Source: Phytophthora colocasiae (Eukaryota; Oomycota; Peronosporomycetes; Peronosporales; Peronosporaceae). Taken from it: a stretch of 64,000 nucleotides of DNA. A program made the translations under genes and the position numbers. The notes under the pieces are model-generated. The model saw only the letters and a program-made list of their open reading frames with translations, searched no databases and was not told the DNA's origin. Numbering within the stretch: position 1 is the first letter of the stretch; the number at the start of each line of letters is the position of its first letter. This document shows positions 50,675-62,287 of the stretch, one piece after another. The stretch spans positions 1,426,001 through 1,490,000 of the forward strand of contig JAGKQI010000091.1 of assembly GCA_018806915.1 (NCBI GenBank), written 5' to 3'.

Positions 50675-53400
50675 CGCCTCGGAGGTGACAGTCAGGGTTT
50701 GAAGGCGTCTACATTTTATTCAACATCGACTTTCGACTCAACTTCACCTCGTTTACCATGTTGCCGACCGCTAGCCCTAGCTCGGTCGGTCTTCCCGGTG
50801 CCGTGCACCTACACTACCGCGCCCTTGTACGCTGCAACAGCTTCGGAAGTTTGCATTCTTGCGTTCGACGGTGGGTTCCGTAGAGCCCATCGACAAGGAG
50901 CGTTCGCATGTTGCGTTTGGACCTCGCCCGGCATTCCGGCGTGGTGGTTGGCCTGCTCAGTCCGTGGGGACTGCACTAACAACGAAATGGAAGCACGCGG
51001 GCTTCTTGCTGGATTACATTGGCTAGCAACAAACCGTCCTAACGGTTTTGTACGCGTCTTCGGTGATTCAGCTTTGATAATTTCTCTGACACTATCGACA
51101 TATCGGGTCAGCGCTACAAATCTGGCCCCTCTAATTCGGTCTATCCGGGAGACATTCCTCCACACGGGCGTGACAGTAGCGAATGCAGTGCCGCGGAGAT
51201 TCAATGTTGCTGCGGATGGTCTGTGCAACTGGGTCATGGATTTGGATTTGGATGCTACAACATCGTTCACAGCGGAGTCGACTCAGTGGCCTACCACTGT
51301 CGACCCGGCGGACCCAACATCGCGAGGATGTGAATTTGGCGAATTGCCAGGATTCACCGAGTATTATCGGGATCAATGGGGAGCCCGCTGGTCTCGGGTT
51401 CTATCGGACTACAACCGGGTGGTACATATAGTACGACACCGATTTCTTCGTGAACCTCCGTCCCATTCTGACATACAGACGGCGGCGACGTTGCGGTCAC
51501 CACCTTTGACACGCTCTACGACGGCTCGATCAGAGGCATCTCCTTTTGACACACACGTCAGCAGAGAGTGCGTCATTAACGGGATCACGCGGTGTGTACC
51601 GGCGGACATTTTCCGTACCTTCAAGGCCCTAGCCTTAACCAACGGCATTCCGTTTTGCGAGAACACATTGTTCATCAAACCAAACGCAGATCGTTTGGAG
51701 ATCCCTCACACTGATGTGGAATTCTTGACCGCGGTGGTTAACCTACCGAATGTAGGTATTGCAGGAGTCTTACGTATTCTCAGAGGGCAGACCTCAAGGG
51801 ACCCTCGTCCCAATAAGGCTCTTCGTCCCAAGTTGTACCGAATACACTTGGCAGATTATCCAGGGTTACAGCGTCTCTGTGCAATTGCAGAACACGGGGT
51901 CATACCACATTGGCGGACAGACGTGGAACGGATCGGAGTCCGACCACTACCGGCCAATTACCCAAACGCTGTAAGCGGAGCAGCGATTGTGAATCACCGT
52001 CTCTTGAAGGACTATTATCGAGGCCGTTGCCTTCTAGCCAATATAGAGATCCTGGCAGCTGATCCAGGATTTCAAGCGAGCGCCTTTGCGCTAGTCCCGA
52101 AGAAAGACATTCCCATAACGGAAGACGGTCGGACCATTCACAATCTAGCGGCCCCCGTAGGGGCATCCGTGAACGAGGCCACAGACACCGAGCTGACACC
52201 GGACGCTCGGTGGGAAGCATTCTTCCATATTGCCTTACGAGTTACAGAACTTCGCCGTCGATACTCAGGTTGTCGCATCTTCGCGCTTGGGGTAGATATT
52301 GCGGAGGCATTCCTCCACGTGCCAGTGCACTAACGGCATGCACCCGCATTCGGGGGCTCCCTTCCCCAATCACAAGTCGGTATCGTATCTGGATCAGCCG
52401 TATTCGGGTGGACAGCTTCTCCCGGATTCTTTGCCATAATGGGGAAAGACACTATCAACGGGCAGGCACATCGTATGTGCTCGGATTACCAGAACCCATG
52501 TGGATATACCAGTGGGTAGACGACATCGTGCTTATTGAGGTGGACATTGGAGACAGACTCCTGCGCGCGGAGCGCCGTCTTCGAGATGCGGTTAAGTTGG
52601 TATTCGAAAATGACGGTTGGCACGAGGGCAAGTTCACCACGTGGTCGGAACAGTTCCATGCAGTCGGCATCGACTGGAATATTCCCGAAGCCACCGCTAC
52701 TCTTCCACATAGGAAGATTGACAAGGTCAAGCAAACGGTGCAGGACACGCTCAAGCAGCAATTCGTATCACACAAACGATTGGAATCTCTCGTGGGGATC
52801 CTTCGTCATGTGGTGACATTTATACCGATTGCAAAACCCTTCATGCAGCGAATCGTATTCGCGCAGCTGGCCTCCAAGAGAGCAGGTAGGAGCGGAACTC
52901 CTATGACGACATCTCTGCGGCTCGATCTGCTCTGGTGGAACAAACTGGTGTTCCAGAACGAGTTTGCAGGGGTTCCTCTGACGATGTTCGGTACGGAGCC
53001 CCCTGAATCGGACGGATGGGTAATTCTACATGACACAGCGACTGTGTTCGTATTCGGTCTTACCCCGAAGCGAGTGCACCGGGTGCATTGCGGGTCACAA
53101 GTTACCGAAGTTGACTTGTCACGGATACTTCTGGATCTTATGATACGATGGAAGGTGGCGGCACCGTCCGAGAAGTCGTGGAGCCTACTCCGTTTGTATG
53201 TACGCAATGCATGGGAGATCAGACTTCTGCGAACAATGTTCAGCCGGGACCCTACAGCGCAGCAACACTTACGCTCATTGGCATTGGTCCAAGCAGCTCG
53301 CAAGTGCATAATCACTGTGAACCGAATACTGGCCCGGTCGGCCGAAGCGAGGGCGTGTGACGTTCACAACCCGACTAACATCTCTGACCGTTCTGACCTG
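50675..53400 (+). pseudogene. DIRS-2 Pol: upstream RNase H, RT, degenerate RNase H-like connection
   Basis: Directly after the Gag stop and in the same frame. About 50850-51240 is an RNase H of the RVT_3/archaeal-like type: 'CILAFDGGFR' (Asp), 'CTNNEMEARGLLAGL' (Glu), 'VRVFGDSALI' (Asp), 'VPRRFNVAADGLCN' (Asp). The RT follows: 'FALVPKKDIPITEDGRTIHN', 'GVDIAEAFLHVPVH', a TAA at 52331, 'SGSAVFGWTASPGFFAIMGK', then in a new frame 'WIYQWVDDIVLIEVD' (motif C). Where the other element has its RNase H, this one reads 'GWVILHDTATVFVFGL' and 'RLYVRNAWEIRLL', with NYRE, IDN and ADAGS no longer recognisable. Two breaks make the copy inactive. Confidence 0.75.
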
Positions 53401-53408
53401 CAGACAGG

Positions 53409-54573
53409 TTGGCAAACATATCAAGAGAGACAACTCGACTTAAACGAGCGGCTATCAACGAGTCTACACTCGGCACGTACGACAAGAAGTTCCGATACTG
53501 GAGGAACTTCTGCAGCGAGTTCGGATTTCCGGTGTGGATCGACGGCCTCCCTCAAGAACGGCAAGCCCGTATCGTCGGTCTCTACGCAGGATTGTGTGCC
53601 CTCGAAGGACACAATTCCCAGGGACGAGGAAACAAGTATCAGACATTTGATGGCAAGATGGCGGCAGTCGCCTTCGCCCACCGTAGCGTTCGGAACGCAC
53701 GACTCAATTACAAGACTCCGGAATTTGAGCTCATTGCTCAAGGCTATAAGCGCACCCACAGCCAGGTGGAACAGAAGCAGCCAGTCACCACACCCATGCT
53801 GCTCGAGATGCATCGGCAGCTTATGGGGCAGCGGACAGACCTGAATGGAGAAGACACCGATATCCTATGGGGGTCGATCCTCCTCGGGTTCTTCTTCTTG
53901 GACCGCAGCTCGGAGCTGTGGGGACCAGTGAGCCGTGACTCATCAACCGGCACCGTGCACTGTGTAAAAGCAGAGGATGTAATCCTTCGGGACCGCCATG
54001 GATCCCAGGTCGGACCGAGATCATCCAGAGGAGTCTCCGTGGATATACATTTCAGATCCCACAAAGGGGACCGAACAAGACAAGGAAGCGTGATACGCCA
54101 TTATCGATCAGGCCTACCGGAACTGTGCCCGGTTGCAGCCGCAGAAGCTTGTCTTCAAGCAAGACAACGACTGCAAAGTCGAGGAGAACAGACTGGGCCC
54201 TACTTGACGTCGGCAAAGGAAGCTGATCAACAAGTCCGTGGTAGCAAGGACGATCAAAGGAGCCGCGAAAGCATGCGGGGCAGACCCAACCGAATATTCG
54301 GCGCACTCACTGCGGATCGGTGGGGCGTGCGCTCTTCTGGCGGCGGGACGCAGTGAGTTGGTCATCAAATTGATGGGACGTTGGTCGAGCTGGTGTTTTT
54401 CGGTGTACACAAGACTCAGACCTGGAATGCTTCGAGATGTGGCAGAACACATGATTCGAGCGTCAACTTGGGATTGCCCGGATCTGTCATCCGGGACGCA
54501 AGGGGGGTTGAGAAGCCAAGCTTCGCTAACTAATCAAGTATTTGCCCCTCTCGCCGTGCGTGAAGACAACTAA
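53409..54573 (+). pseudogene. DIRS-2 tyrosine recombinase, one frameshift
   Basis: First frame 53409-54240: N-terminal helical domain 'TLGTYDKKFRYWRNFCSEFG' and 'GFFFLDRSSELWGP' (catalytic Arg in DRSSE), then 'FRSHKGDRTRQG' (Lys). After a frameshift near 54235, 'YSAHSLRIGGACALLAAGRS' (HxxR) and 'GRWSSWCFSVYTRLR' (Trp and nucleophile Tyr), ending TAA 54571. All active-site residues are present. The recombinase is closest in layout to that of the first DIRS-order element but clearly diverged. Confidence 0.85.
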
Positions 54574-54850
54574 GGAAAATGAAGTATCTTTACAACAATG
54601 GATGCACCGAGTCGTGGGATGTTACAATTGATGAAACGTTTTCTCTTGCAGTTCTGGGGGAACATATCGACGTCGTCAAGTATTTAATTGAATCCGATTT
54701 TGTGTCTCCCGAGATGTTCGAGAAATATTTTGAGTAGGCTTGCTCTGTATACGACGATACACCCATCGATACGGTCACATACCTTTGTAAGTTGAACCGG
54801 GCCCCACCGCAATGTATTGACCGTGTCTTTAAACATGCAGAATGCATCGC

Positions 54851-55441
54851 CAGAGCTCGGAAAAAATAATTATAATATAGTTATTGTGCAATTGTATTGA
54901 CGGAATTATGGATTATTGGTAAGGAGTACTTTCCGTAAAATATGCAATTGTGCCCGTAATAATTATATTGACTTTTACAATACTAAATGCACTCAATAGC
55001 TCATACTCAAAAGTGCTATGATATCGGTCATTTTCTCTTCTTCCAAGTGTCATGTCGACTTCTCGAGCAATCTCCAACTTCTTCTTCACGGACTGTGGCT
55101 ACGGTCACTTCTCCTGCAACTTGCAGGCTGCAAGCAATGCGGGACAACTCAGAAGCAGGCGCCTGGGACAGGGTATACAAACCTCATCTTGGACTGTGTT
55201 GCCGTTGCCGGCTCATTTTTGTTTGCGATAGTATCTGTAAGCAAGGACAAAAGTCCTGGTGGCAGCCACCAGCTTTTCAACCCTGTGTAGTGGATTGGTA
55301 AACCACTGCACTACACCGCTTTGACCCTACCAATTTATTTCAATAATTGAATTACTTATTATTGTTTTCACGGAACGGCAATGATGGATTATTTTTCTCT
55401 CAGAATCCAGTACAATTTTATATTTTATTTTCCGAGCACTG
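54851..55441. mobile_element. 591-bp hAT-type MITE, exact 8-bp duplication
   Basis: Ends CAGAGCTCGGAAAA and, as complement, CAGTGCTCGGAAAA. TGCATCGC is repeated on both sides (54843-54850 and 55442-55449). No transposase. One open frame lies inside. Confidence 0.9.
55018..55290 (+). CDS. 90-aa ORF inside hAT MITE, unknown
   Basis: ATG 55018. 'HGLWLRSLLLQLAGCKQCGT' and a hydrophobic segment 'LILDCVAVAGSFLFAIVSV', possibly membrane-spanning, near the C-terminus. No family recognised. It may be a captured exon or a chance frame. Confidence 0.25.
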   Translation: MISVIFSSSKCHVDFSSNLQLLLHGLWLRSLLLQLAGCKQCGTTQKQAPGTGYTNLILDCVAVAGSFLFAIVSVSKDKSPGGSHQLFNPV

Positions 55442-56029
55442 TGCATCGCGGTAGTGAAGCTGCTGTATGAGAACGAAAAGATCTCAGAGAACGTGGTGAT
55501 AGCTGCAATCGAGAACGCACTGCATCAACAGAACTCAGAAATTATCCTGTTCTTATACAAGGAGCAGTGTATCGTGAAATGTTTTCGAGACGACAATTGA
55601 TGAATGCCGCTGAAAATGATAAAAGGAGATGATGTTGTTCTTATACGATGTGCCGAGCACTCCGCCAGAATTTCTCGTATAAGCATTTGTGGTAGCCGTT
55701 TGTCGCAAAAGTATTAGAATTGTGAAGACGATTTTGAAGCTTCTCGCAGTTGTAGAACACGTGCCATGGAATTTCATACACGAGATTGGTTGCTGCTGCT
55801 GCGTCTATTCTGAAGTTCGTTTGTAAAGATTCACCTCCAAGTTTCCCTATTGAAATCATGACGGATGCTCTCAACGTCACTGGAAGCAATCGCAAGATCG
55901 AAAACTTTATCCAAAAGATGATATCCAATCAAGCCTTAAATGGGGTCCACTCCTAACTTTTTTTAGGATGATATTTTTTACGCATGTACCGTAGGTGTCT
56001 CTTACGTGAAACCTTTTGCCGTTTACTTC

Positions 56030-59000
56030 ATGAAGCGCAATCAAACTGATGAGAGTACAATAAAATCTATCCAAGAAGTAGAGTTTGCAGTGTTAAGCAG
56101 TATTACGGTGAGGGAGGAGCACAAGGCAAAGCTCTGTACGTTGCTGTCGATCATATCTCCACATTCGAAACTACCTGGGCATTCAATTTCTGAACGTACC
56201 AAGAAAACGGATTCGAAATCCAAGCCAAGCCGAGCAAAACAACCTCCTGGCGTTGAAGGGGGTAAGGACATATATGCACTTGGCGATTTGCTTTTGCTGG
56301 TTCGAGCTGCTTCCGTGGATGTGATCGAGAATATACAGAAATGGAGAGAAATCGTGCACCAGGGGATCCCTCGACCTTATATCTATGAAAATGTCAACTA
56401 TTTGTTGAAAATGTGTGAAGATCTCGACTTCCTGGACCAAATCGTAGACTTGGTGGAGTGGCTCGGCTTTCGACTTTTGCGAAATCCCTTTATTGTGGAT
56501 AAGTCTCTCGATGATATTGTCAGTTCTCGAATTTTGATTAATGTTCAGGACAGTCGATCCTTGAAATACTGGAGTTCTGCTAGTTGGCGTCTGAATACTA
56601 AGCTCACTACCGATGATAGAGCGTCCAAAGTAGCAATTTCTAAGACTCGTTGGAAGGTTCTACCGCCGCCGCCGTCCCCCCTCGTTAAGCCTGTGGCTAG
56701 TATTGGACCTGAGGATGATGTGGTTGATGGATCTCGCATTACTACTGCCCTGGAGATATTGCTGGCTGAAGAGGGTTTCCATGGCCGATCACTAGCACTA
56801 CAGGTAGCTCAAGAGTACGTGGTTCGAGGACCGTCAAGATTTGAACTGGATAGCAGCGACAACAACGCAGAACCGTCAACTGTATACGAAGCGAGTGCAA
56901 TGGTGAATTCGCAGCTAAAGTAAGACAGGAGATGTGCATTCATTGACAAGGAATAACACTTGCTTTTACCAATCTAGGGCTGCAGAGTACCGATCTTCTT
57001 TGTTGCACCGAGAGAGTGCACAAATTAAGCTCACACTTCGAGATTTAAGGAATCAGGTACGCCGTTTAACATTACTTTTGCATTGATACGTTTTAAAGGA
57101 CGTATGGCAACTTAGGTGTGCTGGATAATGCTATGTCGTGAGAGTGATCGCACTAAAGATCATCGTGTCCGGTACGACTTTTTATAAAGTTTCAATTATT
57201 GTGTCTCTGACAATCTGCTGCTACGTACATGTAGGAAATGTCGCGATATGTACCGACAAGAAGCCCTCAAGCTGCATTCCAAGTTAATAGAGAAGTTAGA
57301 ACACTGCCTTGGCATTCTAGAAGGCCATGAAGTCCATATCAAGTGTGAGACGGACAAGTTTAAGGGTCGACTAAGTGTGCTGAAGGTGGAGAAGGTAGGT
57401 CTGTGCATCCTAAGTTATAGCACGTAATCTCGTTTTTTCATTATAAATTGGAGCAGGAAAAGCTACGAGACGCTCGACACAACAATAAGAAGGCGGAAGA
57501 GCTCGCAAGGCACGAAGAATATCGAAAAAGACCACCAGCGCTTCGTTCCAAGGCACAACCGAAGAAAAAGAGACTGCAAAAGTGTGTACCGCTCCCAGAT
57601 GCTGCTACTGGAAATCTAAAAACGAGCAACAACATGTACGAGGACATCGAGGAGGATATTCATGCAATTGTAACCAGAAAATCGACTGCGACTAAGACTT
57701 CCGTGAGCCCAGAGACTATAGCTCGCCACCTGGAGGAAAAGCGTCAACGGTCGATTTACCAGAAACGAGCTCGAATTGAACAACAAGCTCGACTAACAAA
57801 GGAAAACGAGCTGGGATTGAATCGCAGACGAGCTGAAAATGTGGCTATGAAGGCTGAAGATGCGTTGTCTCGACTGGTGGAGCGTGAAATTCAACGAAAG
57901 TCATTATTGAAGGCTCGAAAAGAAAAGATGGAACGAGAAGCGTCGTGTGCTATGTTCAAGTGCATACACGAGATGAACGGGAAGCGGTTTGTCATATCGG
58001 TTTACATTCGGAATGCTCGTGGGTATGATTTGGAGGGATTTCGTATCGTAGCGTATGATCCTCGCACTTCTTTATCATTCACTATGGCAATGACACTTCG
58101 AGAATTTAATTTTTTTGGATATGGGCGCACAAGTGGAGGTCTGGGAGCGTTCTGTAAGTGGTTGTGCTTGCTGTATGAGAAGCGCCGTCGTCAATTTCGA
58201 CTGGTTTGGTCCGGAGCTCCGTGTCCTCCTCCTCTTCGAGTACGAGAAAATGATCAGACACTTATTTGTGTTCATAAGGAAGGATTGAAGATACGAAATG
58301 TGCAACATGGAGGATATTCACTTGTGGCTGTGTATCTGAGGGTGGATAACCCGTCAGTTCTGAGCGTTGTGGTGGGTTCGTGGGAGAAAAACGAGTTTGT
58401 ACTTACCGAACATGACGTCGAAGCTCGTTCTCTTGTTCTCGGTAGTGATCTTGATGTCCACTGGGAAGCATCAGGACACACAACAATCGTATGGAAACAC
58501 CACTGGGTAAAGGACGATACGAAGTCGAGCGATATAGGCCAACGGATTTATTCCAGTGAAATTGTTGTGAATCAAGTGAGATATATGCTGCACTTACATG
58601 ACACCGATGAGAGTTCGTATACAGTGAATTTTGTTGCAAAACCCAAGAAAGGTGTATCTACACCAGAAGAAACGGAGTCAGGAGATAATACGTTGGTGCT
58701 CTTAAAGGAAAAGGTCAATCCGTACAATGTGCACCTTTCGTCCTCCAACTTTGCAGATTTCATATCGTTAACCACCTTTGAGCATATCACTACCAATGGA
58801 GAAGAACATGGTCAACCGAAGTTTCAGTGGAAAGCCACTGTATCGCCAAAGTGGATGGGAAAACTGGCAAAGTACGTTCGTGTGTTACGACTGGCGAAGT
58901 ATGCGTGCAAAATCAACGGGTTGTACTGTTTTATTGCGATTTTTATCGTACAGCAGAAGACCGAGTTCCGAGCTCATTTACTACTGGAAATGACATGGTT

Positions 59001-60267
59001 AGCTCCCTCTTTATTTGGTGAGCCAACGCGTCAATCTCTGCGCATTGCATTATCCAATTACCTACGCTGTGTGAATGCATCACGTCGTTTCGGATTGCAC
59101 AATGATGGAATCGAAGGTGGAGAAGAGTGCTCGTCATGCTTGGCATATACTATGGCGCGTGTCAAATTACATGAGAATGTCCTTGCAACGTCTGATTACT
59201 CTTTAAGCTGCTCCGACTGCGCTTTGGTCCAATACCAACGGCTTCATGCACTCCAAGAGCTCATTATCCATCACACTATTGCATCCGAACTACTGGAATT
59301 GATCTACCACGGATACTGTGACGTGTGTAAGAAGTTGGTCCCACCAATTCTACTCGTTCTGGGTTCTTCCCCAGTTTTATCGCTGCTGGAACGTTATTTC
59401 GCGTCTTTCGACTGCAGTACAAACGGATTTTTGCACTTTATTGAAGGAAATTCAATCGCTGAAGAAGGTCTACACGTGCGAGACACAGTGCTTCATTCAA
59501 TATCTCGAGATCAGATCGTTGTTCTGTTCAATGCTGACTTTGGGATCACAGTGTCCAGTGCCAACGCATTTACTTATGAGCTTCACTGGTGGCTGTATCC
59601 GGAACACCACGATCTTCCGTGTCATTTGACATACATTGCAGATCATAACTTTGTGAGAATCGATGAAAGCGAAGCTGGGGCTCGTGATTTTGACCTGATC
59701 GAAGCTTTGCGAGCATTAAATCTCGCAGCTTGTCGAATATCCGAACTTGAGCCTGTTCACTTAGACCATGGAGATGGAGACAATCATCACGCTTCTGCAT
59801 TCGATGCTTATCTAGTTGCAGAGGCAGTTCTGGTTGAAGCGATGCGGGTACTACTTCATCCAGAGTACAAGTGGCAGAAACCACGGGATATTGTCGGGGC
59901 TTCGAGTTGGAGTTCCGCCTGCAGTTTTTTGTTGGATCCTGTGGAACTTAGTGAACATTTACAGCACTGCAACATGCTACAACTGAGCGTAGAGACTGGA
60001 GATATATTAGATGCATACTTTGCTCACGCTAAATGGCCTCACGACTACCCAGAAGTTCGACCTTGTTTCTACGGGTTGTTGGATTTTATGTTGCACGTAC
60101 AACATGTGCGTCATATCCTAGAAATGAAAAGCGGTTCCTTGCAAGGATCATCGGTTAGGCATACCGGCAACTTAGAAGTTGTTGGGCACGAGCTACTTGC
60201 GAAGAATACCAGTGTTATCGATTGCTCCCAGCTACTACAAGAACATACGAAGGAGATATTATTGTAA
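56030..60267 (+). CDS. Large coiled-coil protein, 1331 aa, five exons, unknown
   Basis: Exons 56030-56919, 56978-57056, 57117-57172, 57235-57394 and 57457-60267; all introns are GT-AG, 58-62 bp, and phases fit to a total of 3996 nt. The N-terminal ~300 residues have helical pieces ('KDIYALGDLLLLVRAASVDV'). Exons 2-5 begin a long basic coiled coil ('EYRSSLLHRESAQIKLTLRD', 'KLIEKLEHCLGILEG', 'EEKRQRSIYQKRARIEQQAR') to about residue 560. The C-terminal ~750 residues form a mixed globular part ('SVYIRNARGYDLEGFRIVAY'), with Cys-rich 'CSSCLAYTMARVK..CSDCALV'. No known domain recognised. It converges on CFAP100 with 61 bp between stop codons. ATG 56030 is the first in frame, but an earlier exon cannot be excluded. 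Confidence 0.75.
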
Positions 60268-60328
60268 GATGGATATGATTCCTATCCAACATGTATAAAA
60301 TCATTTAAGTTTTCGTTATTCACTCGTT

Positions 60329-62069
60329 TTACCAGATAAAGTGGTGGTGATCTGCTTCATCGCCTTGATCCACTTTATTCTCGTCCTCAGCATGTTTGAT
60401 GTGTCGAGCTGGCTGCGATCGCCACATAACTTGCCTTCCTTTACGTTTCTTGGGAGCCTGCATACTTCTCTCCATGGATTTTTTCATTCTCTCCTCGTAC
60501 ATTTTCTGCTGCTGGGCGATTCGTTCCTGTCGAACTCGTTCCCGACGCTCCTTCTCCTTTTCTTTCTCCGCTTTAGCCACATAATCCTCTGGCATTTGCT
60601 CAATCGCACTCAACAAATCTTCAAGACGAGCTTCCAGATCGGTCAACATGTACAACGTTGATGAATTGGTCTCTGCTTCGAAGCCACAACGCTTGTACAC
60701 TTCCAAAACGCGGTCCTGAAGCTCTTTCAGCATTCGTTCTTGAGCATTTTCACCTGTCCCTCCTTGAGATCTCAGTCGAAGTTGACTGGCTTTACTCTCC
60801 TCCACGCCGATCTGTTGCTGCAATCCATCCACGTTCGTTTTCAGAGCTTGAGTCTTCCGATCCATCGTCTTCTTGGTCTCTCGGTAGTTCTGTTTGAGTT
60901 CTTCTAGCGTTTGTTCCGTCTCTTGACTGTTCTGGATCAAGAAGAGGTTGCTTTCTTCCAAAGAAGTGAAAATGTCCAGTAATTGTTGTGGGTTTTGGAA
61001 ATACATGGGGGTTTCTTCATCGCTGCTGGTTAGAGGCATGTTGTCCAGATTAGGCATTGGCGGCACAATGATCTCTTTGAGTTTCACAGTCTTTTCGACC
61101 TTCTTCTTGTTGTTCTTCGACTCTGGTCGCTCCTTTTCCGCACGTTCACGCTCTTCAATCTCAGCCAGAGCTTTGGCTTTCTGCAGTTCCCATTCACGCA
61201 AAATTTTATCCTTGCGCTTCTGCAACCGAGCCATTTGTCTTGCTCTCTTCTTGTCCTGTTGCTCTATCTCGTACTCTTGCGGCGTTAATTCATCCAAAAA
61301 GGCCTTGTATTGCAGACAATCTTGAAGCTGCTCACTGAGTTTGGACATGTCGCTCTGTACGAGTTGGATCTGCTGGTTCAACTTCTTAATCTCCTGCACT
61401 TTATCCGCCTTCGCCTTTGTCTCTTTCTCGGCACGTTTGATCGCCTCATGTGCTTTCTTGTCATTCTCTTTCAAGAAAGTATCGAAACGTACTGCGTCTT
61501 CTTCCAGCATCAATTCGCTCTTCTTCAGGGCTTCTTCTTTCAGTTGCGCTTTCTCTTCGAGCTTCCGGATTTCTTCACGTTTCGTATCGAGTGACATCTG
61601 GACGAGAAACATCTCGCGCTTCTTAGCAATGAAATCGGCCATGTTCTCCTTTTCACGAAGTCGATCGTTGGATATTGTAGCAGTAGCTGCGGCCACGAGC
61701 CCTCGAGTTTGACGGGATTGAGATGCCGAGTAGTTATCTAAACCCGTTGGCTATAAGAAAGAAATGTATGAGTTTTAATGTTGTAAGTTTTAGTAAAAAA
61801 GCATTTATCGTACGGCATCGTCGGTGCGAAAGCGACGGATGTTGCCGATCTTGGACGAGGCGGTAGTTTTATCGTAGATCTTGAGTCGCGAATTCCTACT
61901 TTTCTCCTTCAAAACAGGTGAAAAGTCAGGAATTTAGGTTACGTATTCAGGTAAAATTGGACGTACTTCTTCCTTTCGTTGCTTCTCCGTCTCCCGCATA
62001 CGAAAAACCTCCTCATCGGACGGAAGTGTAAAGGGATTCGACTCTGCTGAGTGTTCTACATTGACAACA
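60329..62069 (-). CDS. CFAP100: CFAP100 (CCDC37/MIA1)-like flagellar coiled-coil protein
   Basis: Exons (minus) 62069-61967, 61906-61814 and 61750-60329 join in phase. The N-terminus 'NPFTLPSDEEVFRMRETEKQ' and the DUF4200 coiled coil ('FLVQMSLDTKREEIRKLEEK', 'EEDAVRFDTFLKENDKKAHE', 'DCLQYKAFLDELTPQEYE') are the hallmarks of CFAP100. In green algae its homologue forms the MIA complex that tunes inner-arm dynein I1 on the axoneme; oomycete zoospores are flagellate. A second coiled coil and a Lys/Arg-rich C-terminus ('KKRKGRQVMW') follow. The first coding exon is not resolved: the ATG at 62140 does not splice in phase. Length of about 520 aa fits the family. Confidence 0.8.
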
Positions 62070-62287
62070 CTGTTGGTTCAAGCGAGGAAGAAGCAATTCT
62101 ACGAGATAGTATTACCCGAGATGGTTCGATTGCGGTGCATTGTAGCTCAAAGTGTACAATGCGTTTTGGAGAAACCACCACGGATTCCGTGGCGAATGCA
62201 GCGGATTTATTTCTAGTTTGATGCCAACGATTCTACAGCTCGAAACGCCCTTGACTTAAACGGTCTCATTGAAAAAGGTTACAAGAG
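62070..62287. promoter_or_regulatory. Divergent promoter region
   Basis: About 220 bp separate the 5' part of CFAP100 (minus) and the ATG of the membrane protein gene (plus, 62288), so the two share an upstream region. No clear initiator consensus was found. The first CFAP100 exon probably lies here. Confidence 0.45.

Larger units (their letters stand above)
47743..54577 (+). mobile_element. Second DIRS-order retrotransposon, unusual domain order
   Basis: Starts where the shared 3' flank of the ankyrin-like copies ends (about 47742) and stops where copy B begins (54578). Genes on the plus strand: ORF1 of unknown function, Gag, RNase H-RT-connection, tyrosine recombinase. Neither split direct repeats nor terminal inverted repeats are seen at the ends, so the termini may be lost. 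Gag, its extension and pol share one frame separated by stop codons. Confidence 0.8.
54578..55945 (+). pseudogene. Ankyrin-like family, copy B, with hAT MITE
   Basis: 54578-54850 reads 'MKYLYNNGCTESWDVTIDET' and 'CKLNRAPPQCID', corresponding to the middle of the intact protein. A TAG at 54735 interrupts it. The reading resumes at 55442 with 'KLLYENEKISENVVIAAIEN' and continues, with deletions and stops, to a C-terminal part at about 55930. The gap is filled by a hAT MITE. It is the most diverged of the copies. Confidence 0.85.

Noticed and set aside
62116..62140. ATG 62140 as first exon of CFAP100
   Set aside because: Joining its GT donor to the acceptor at 62070 gives a frame that stops at once.
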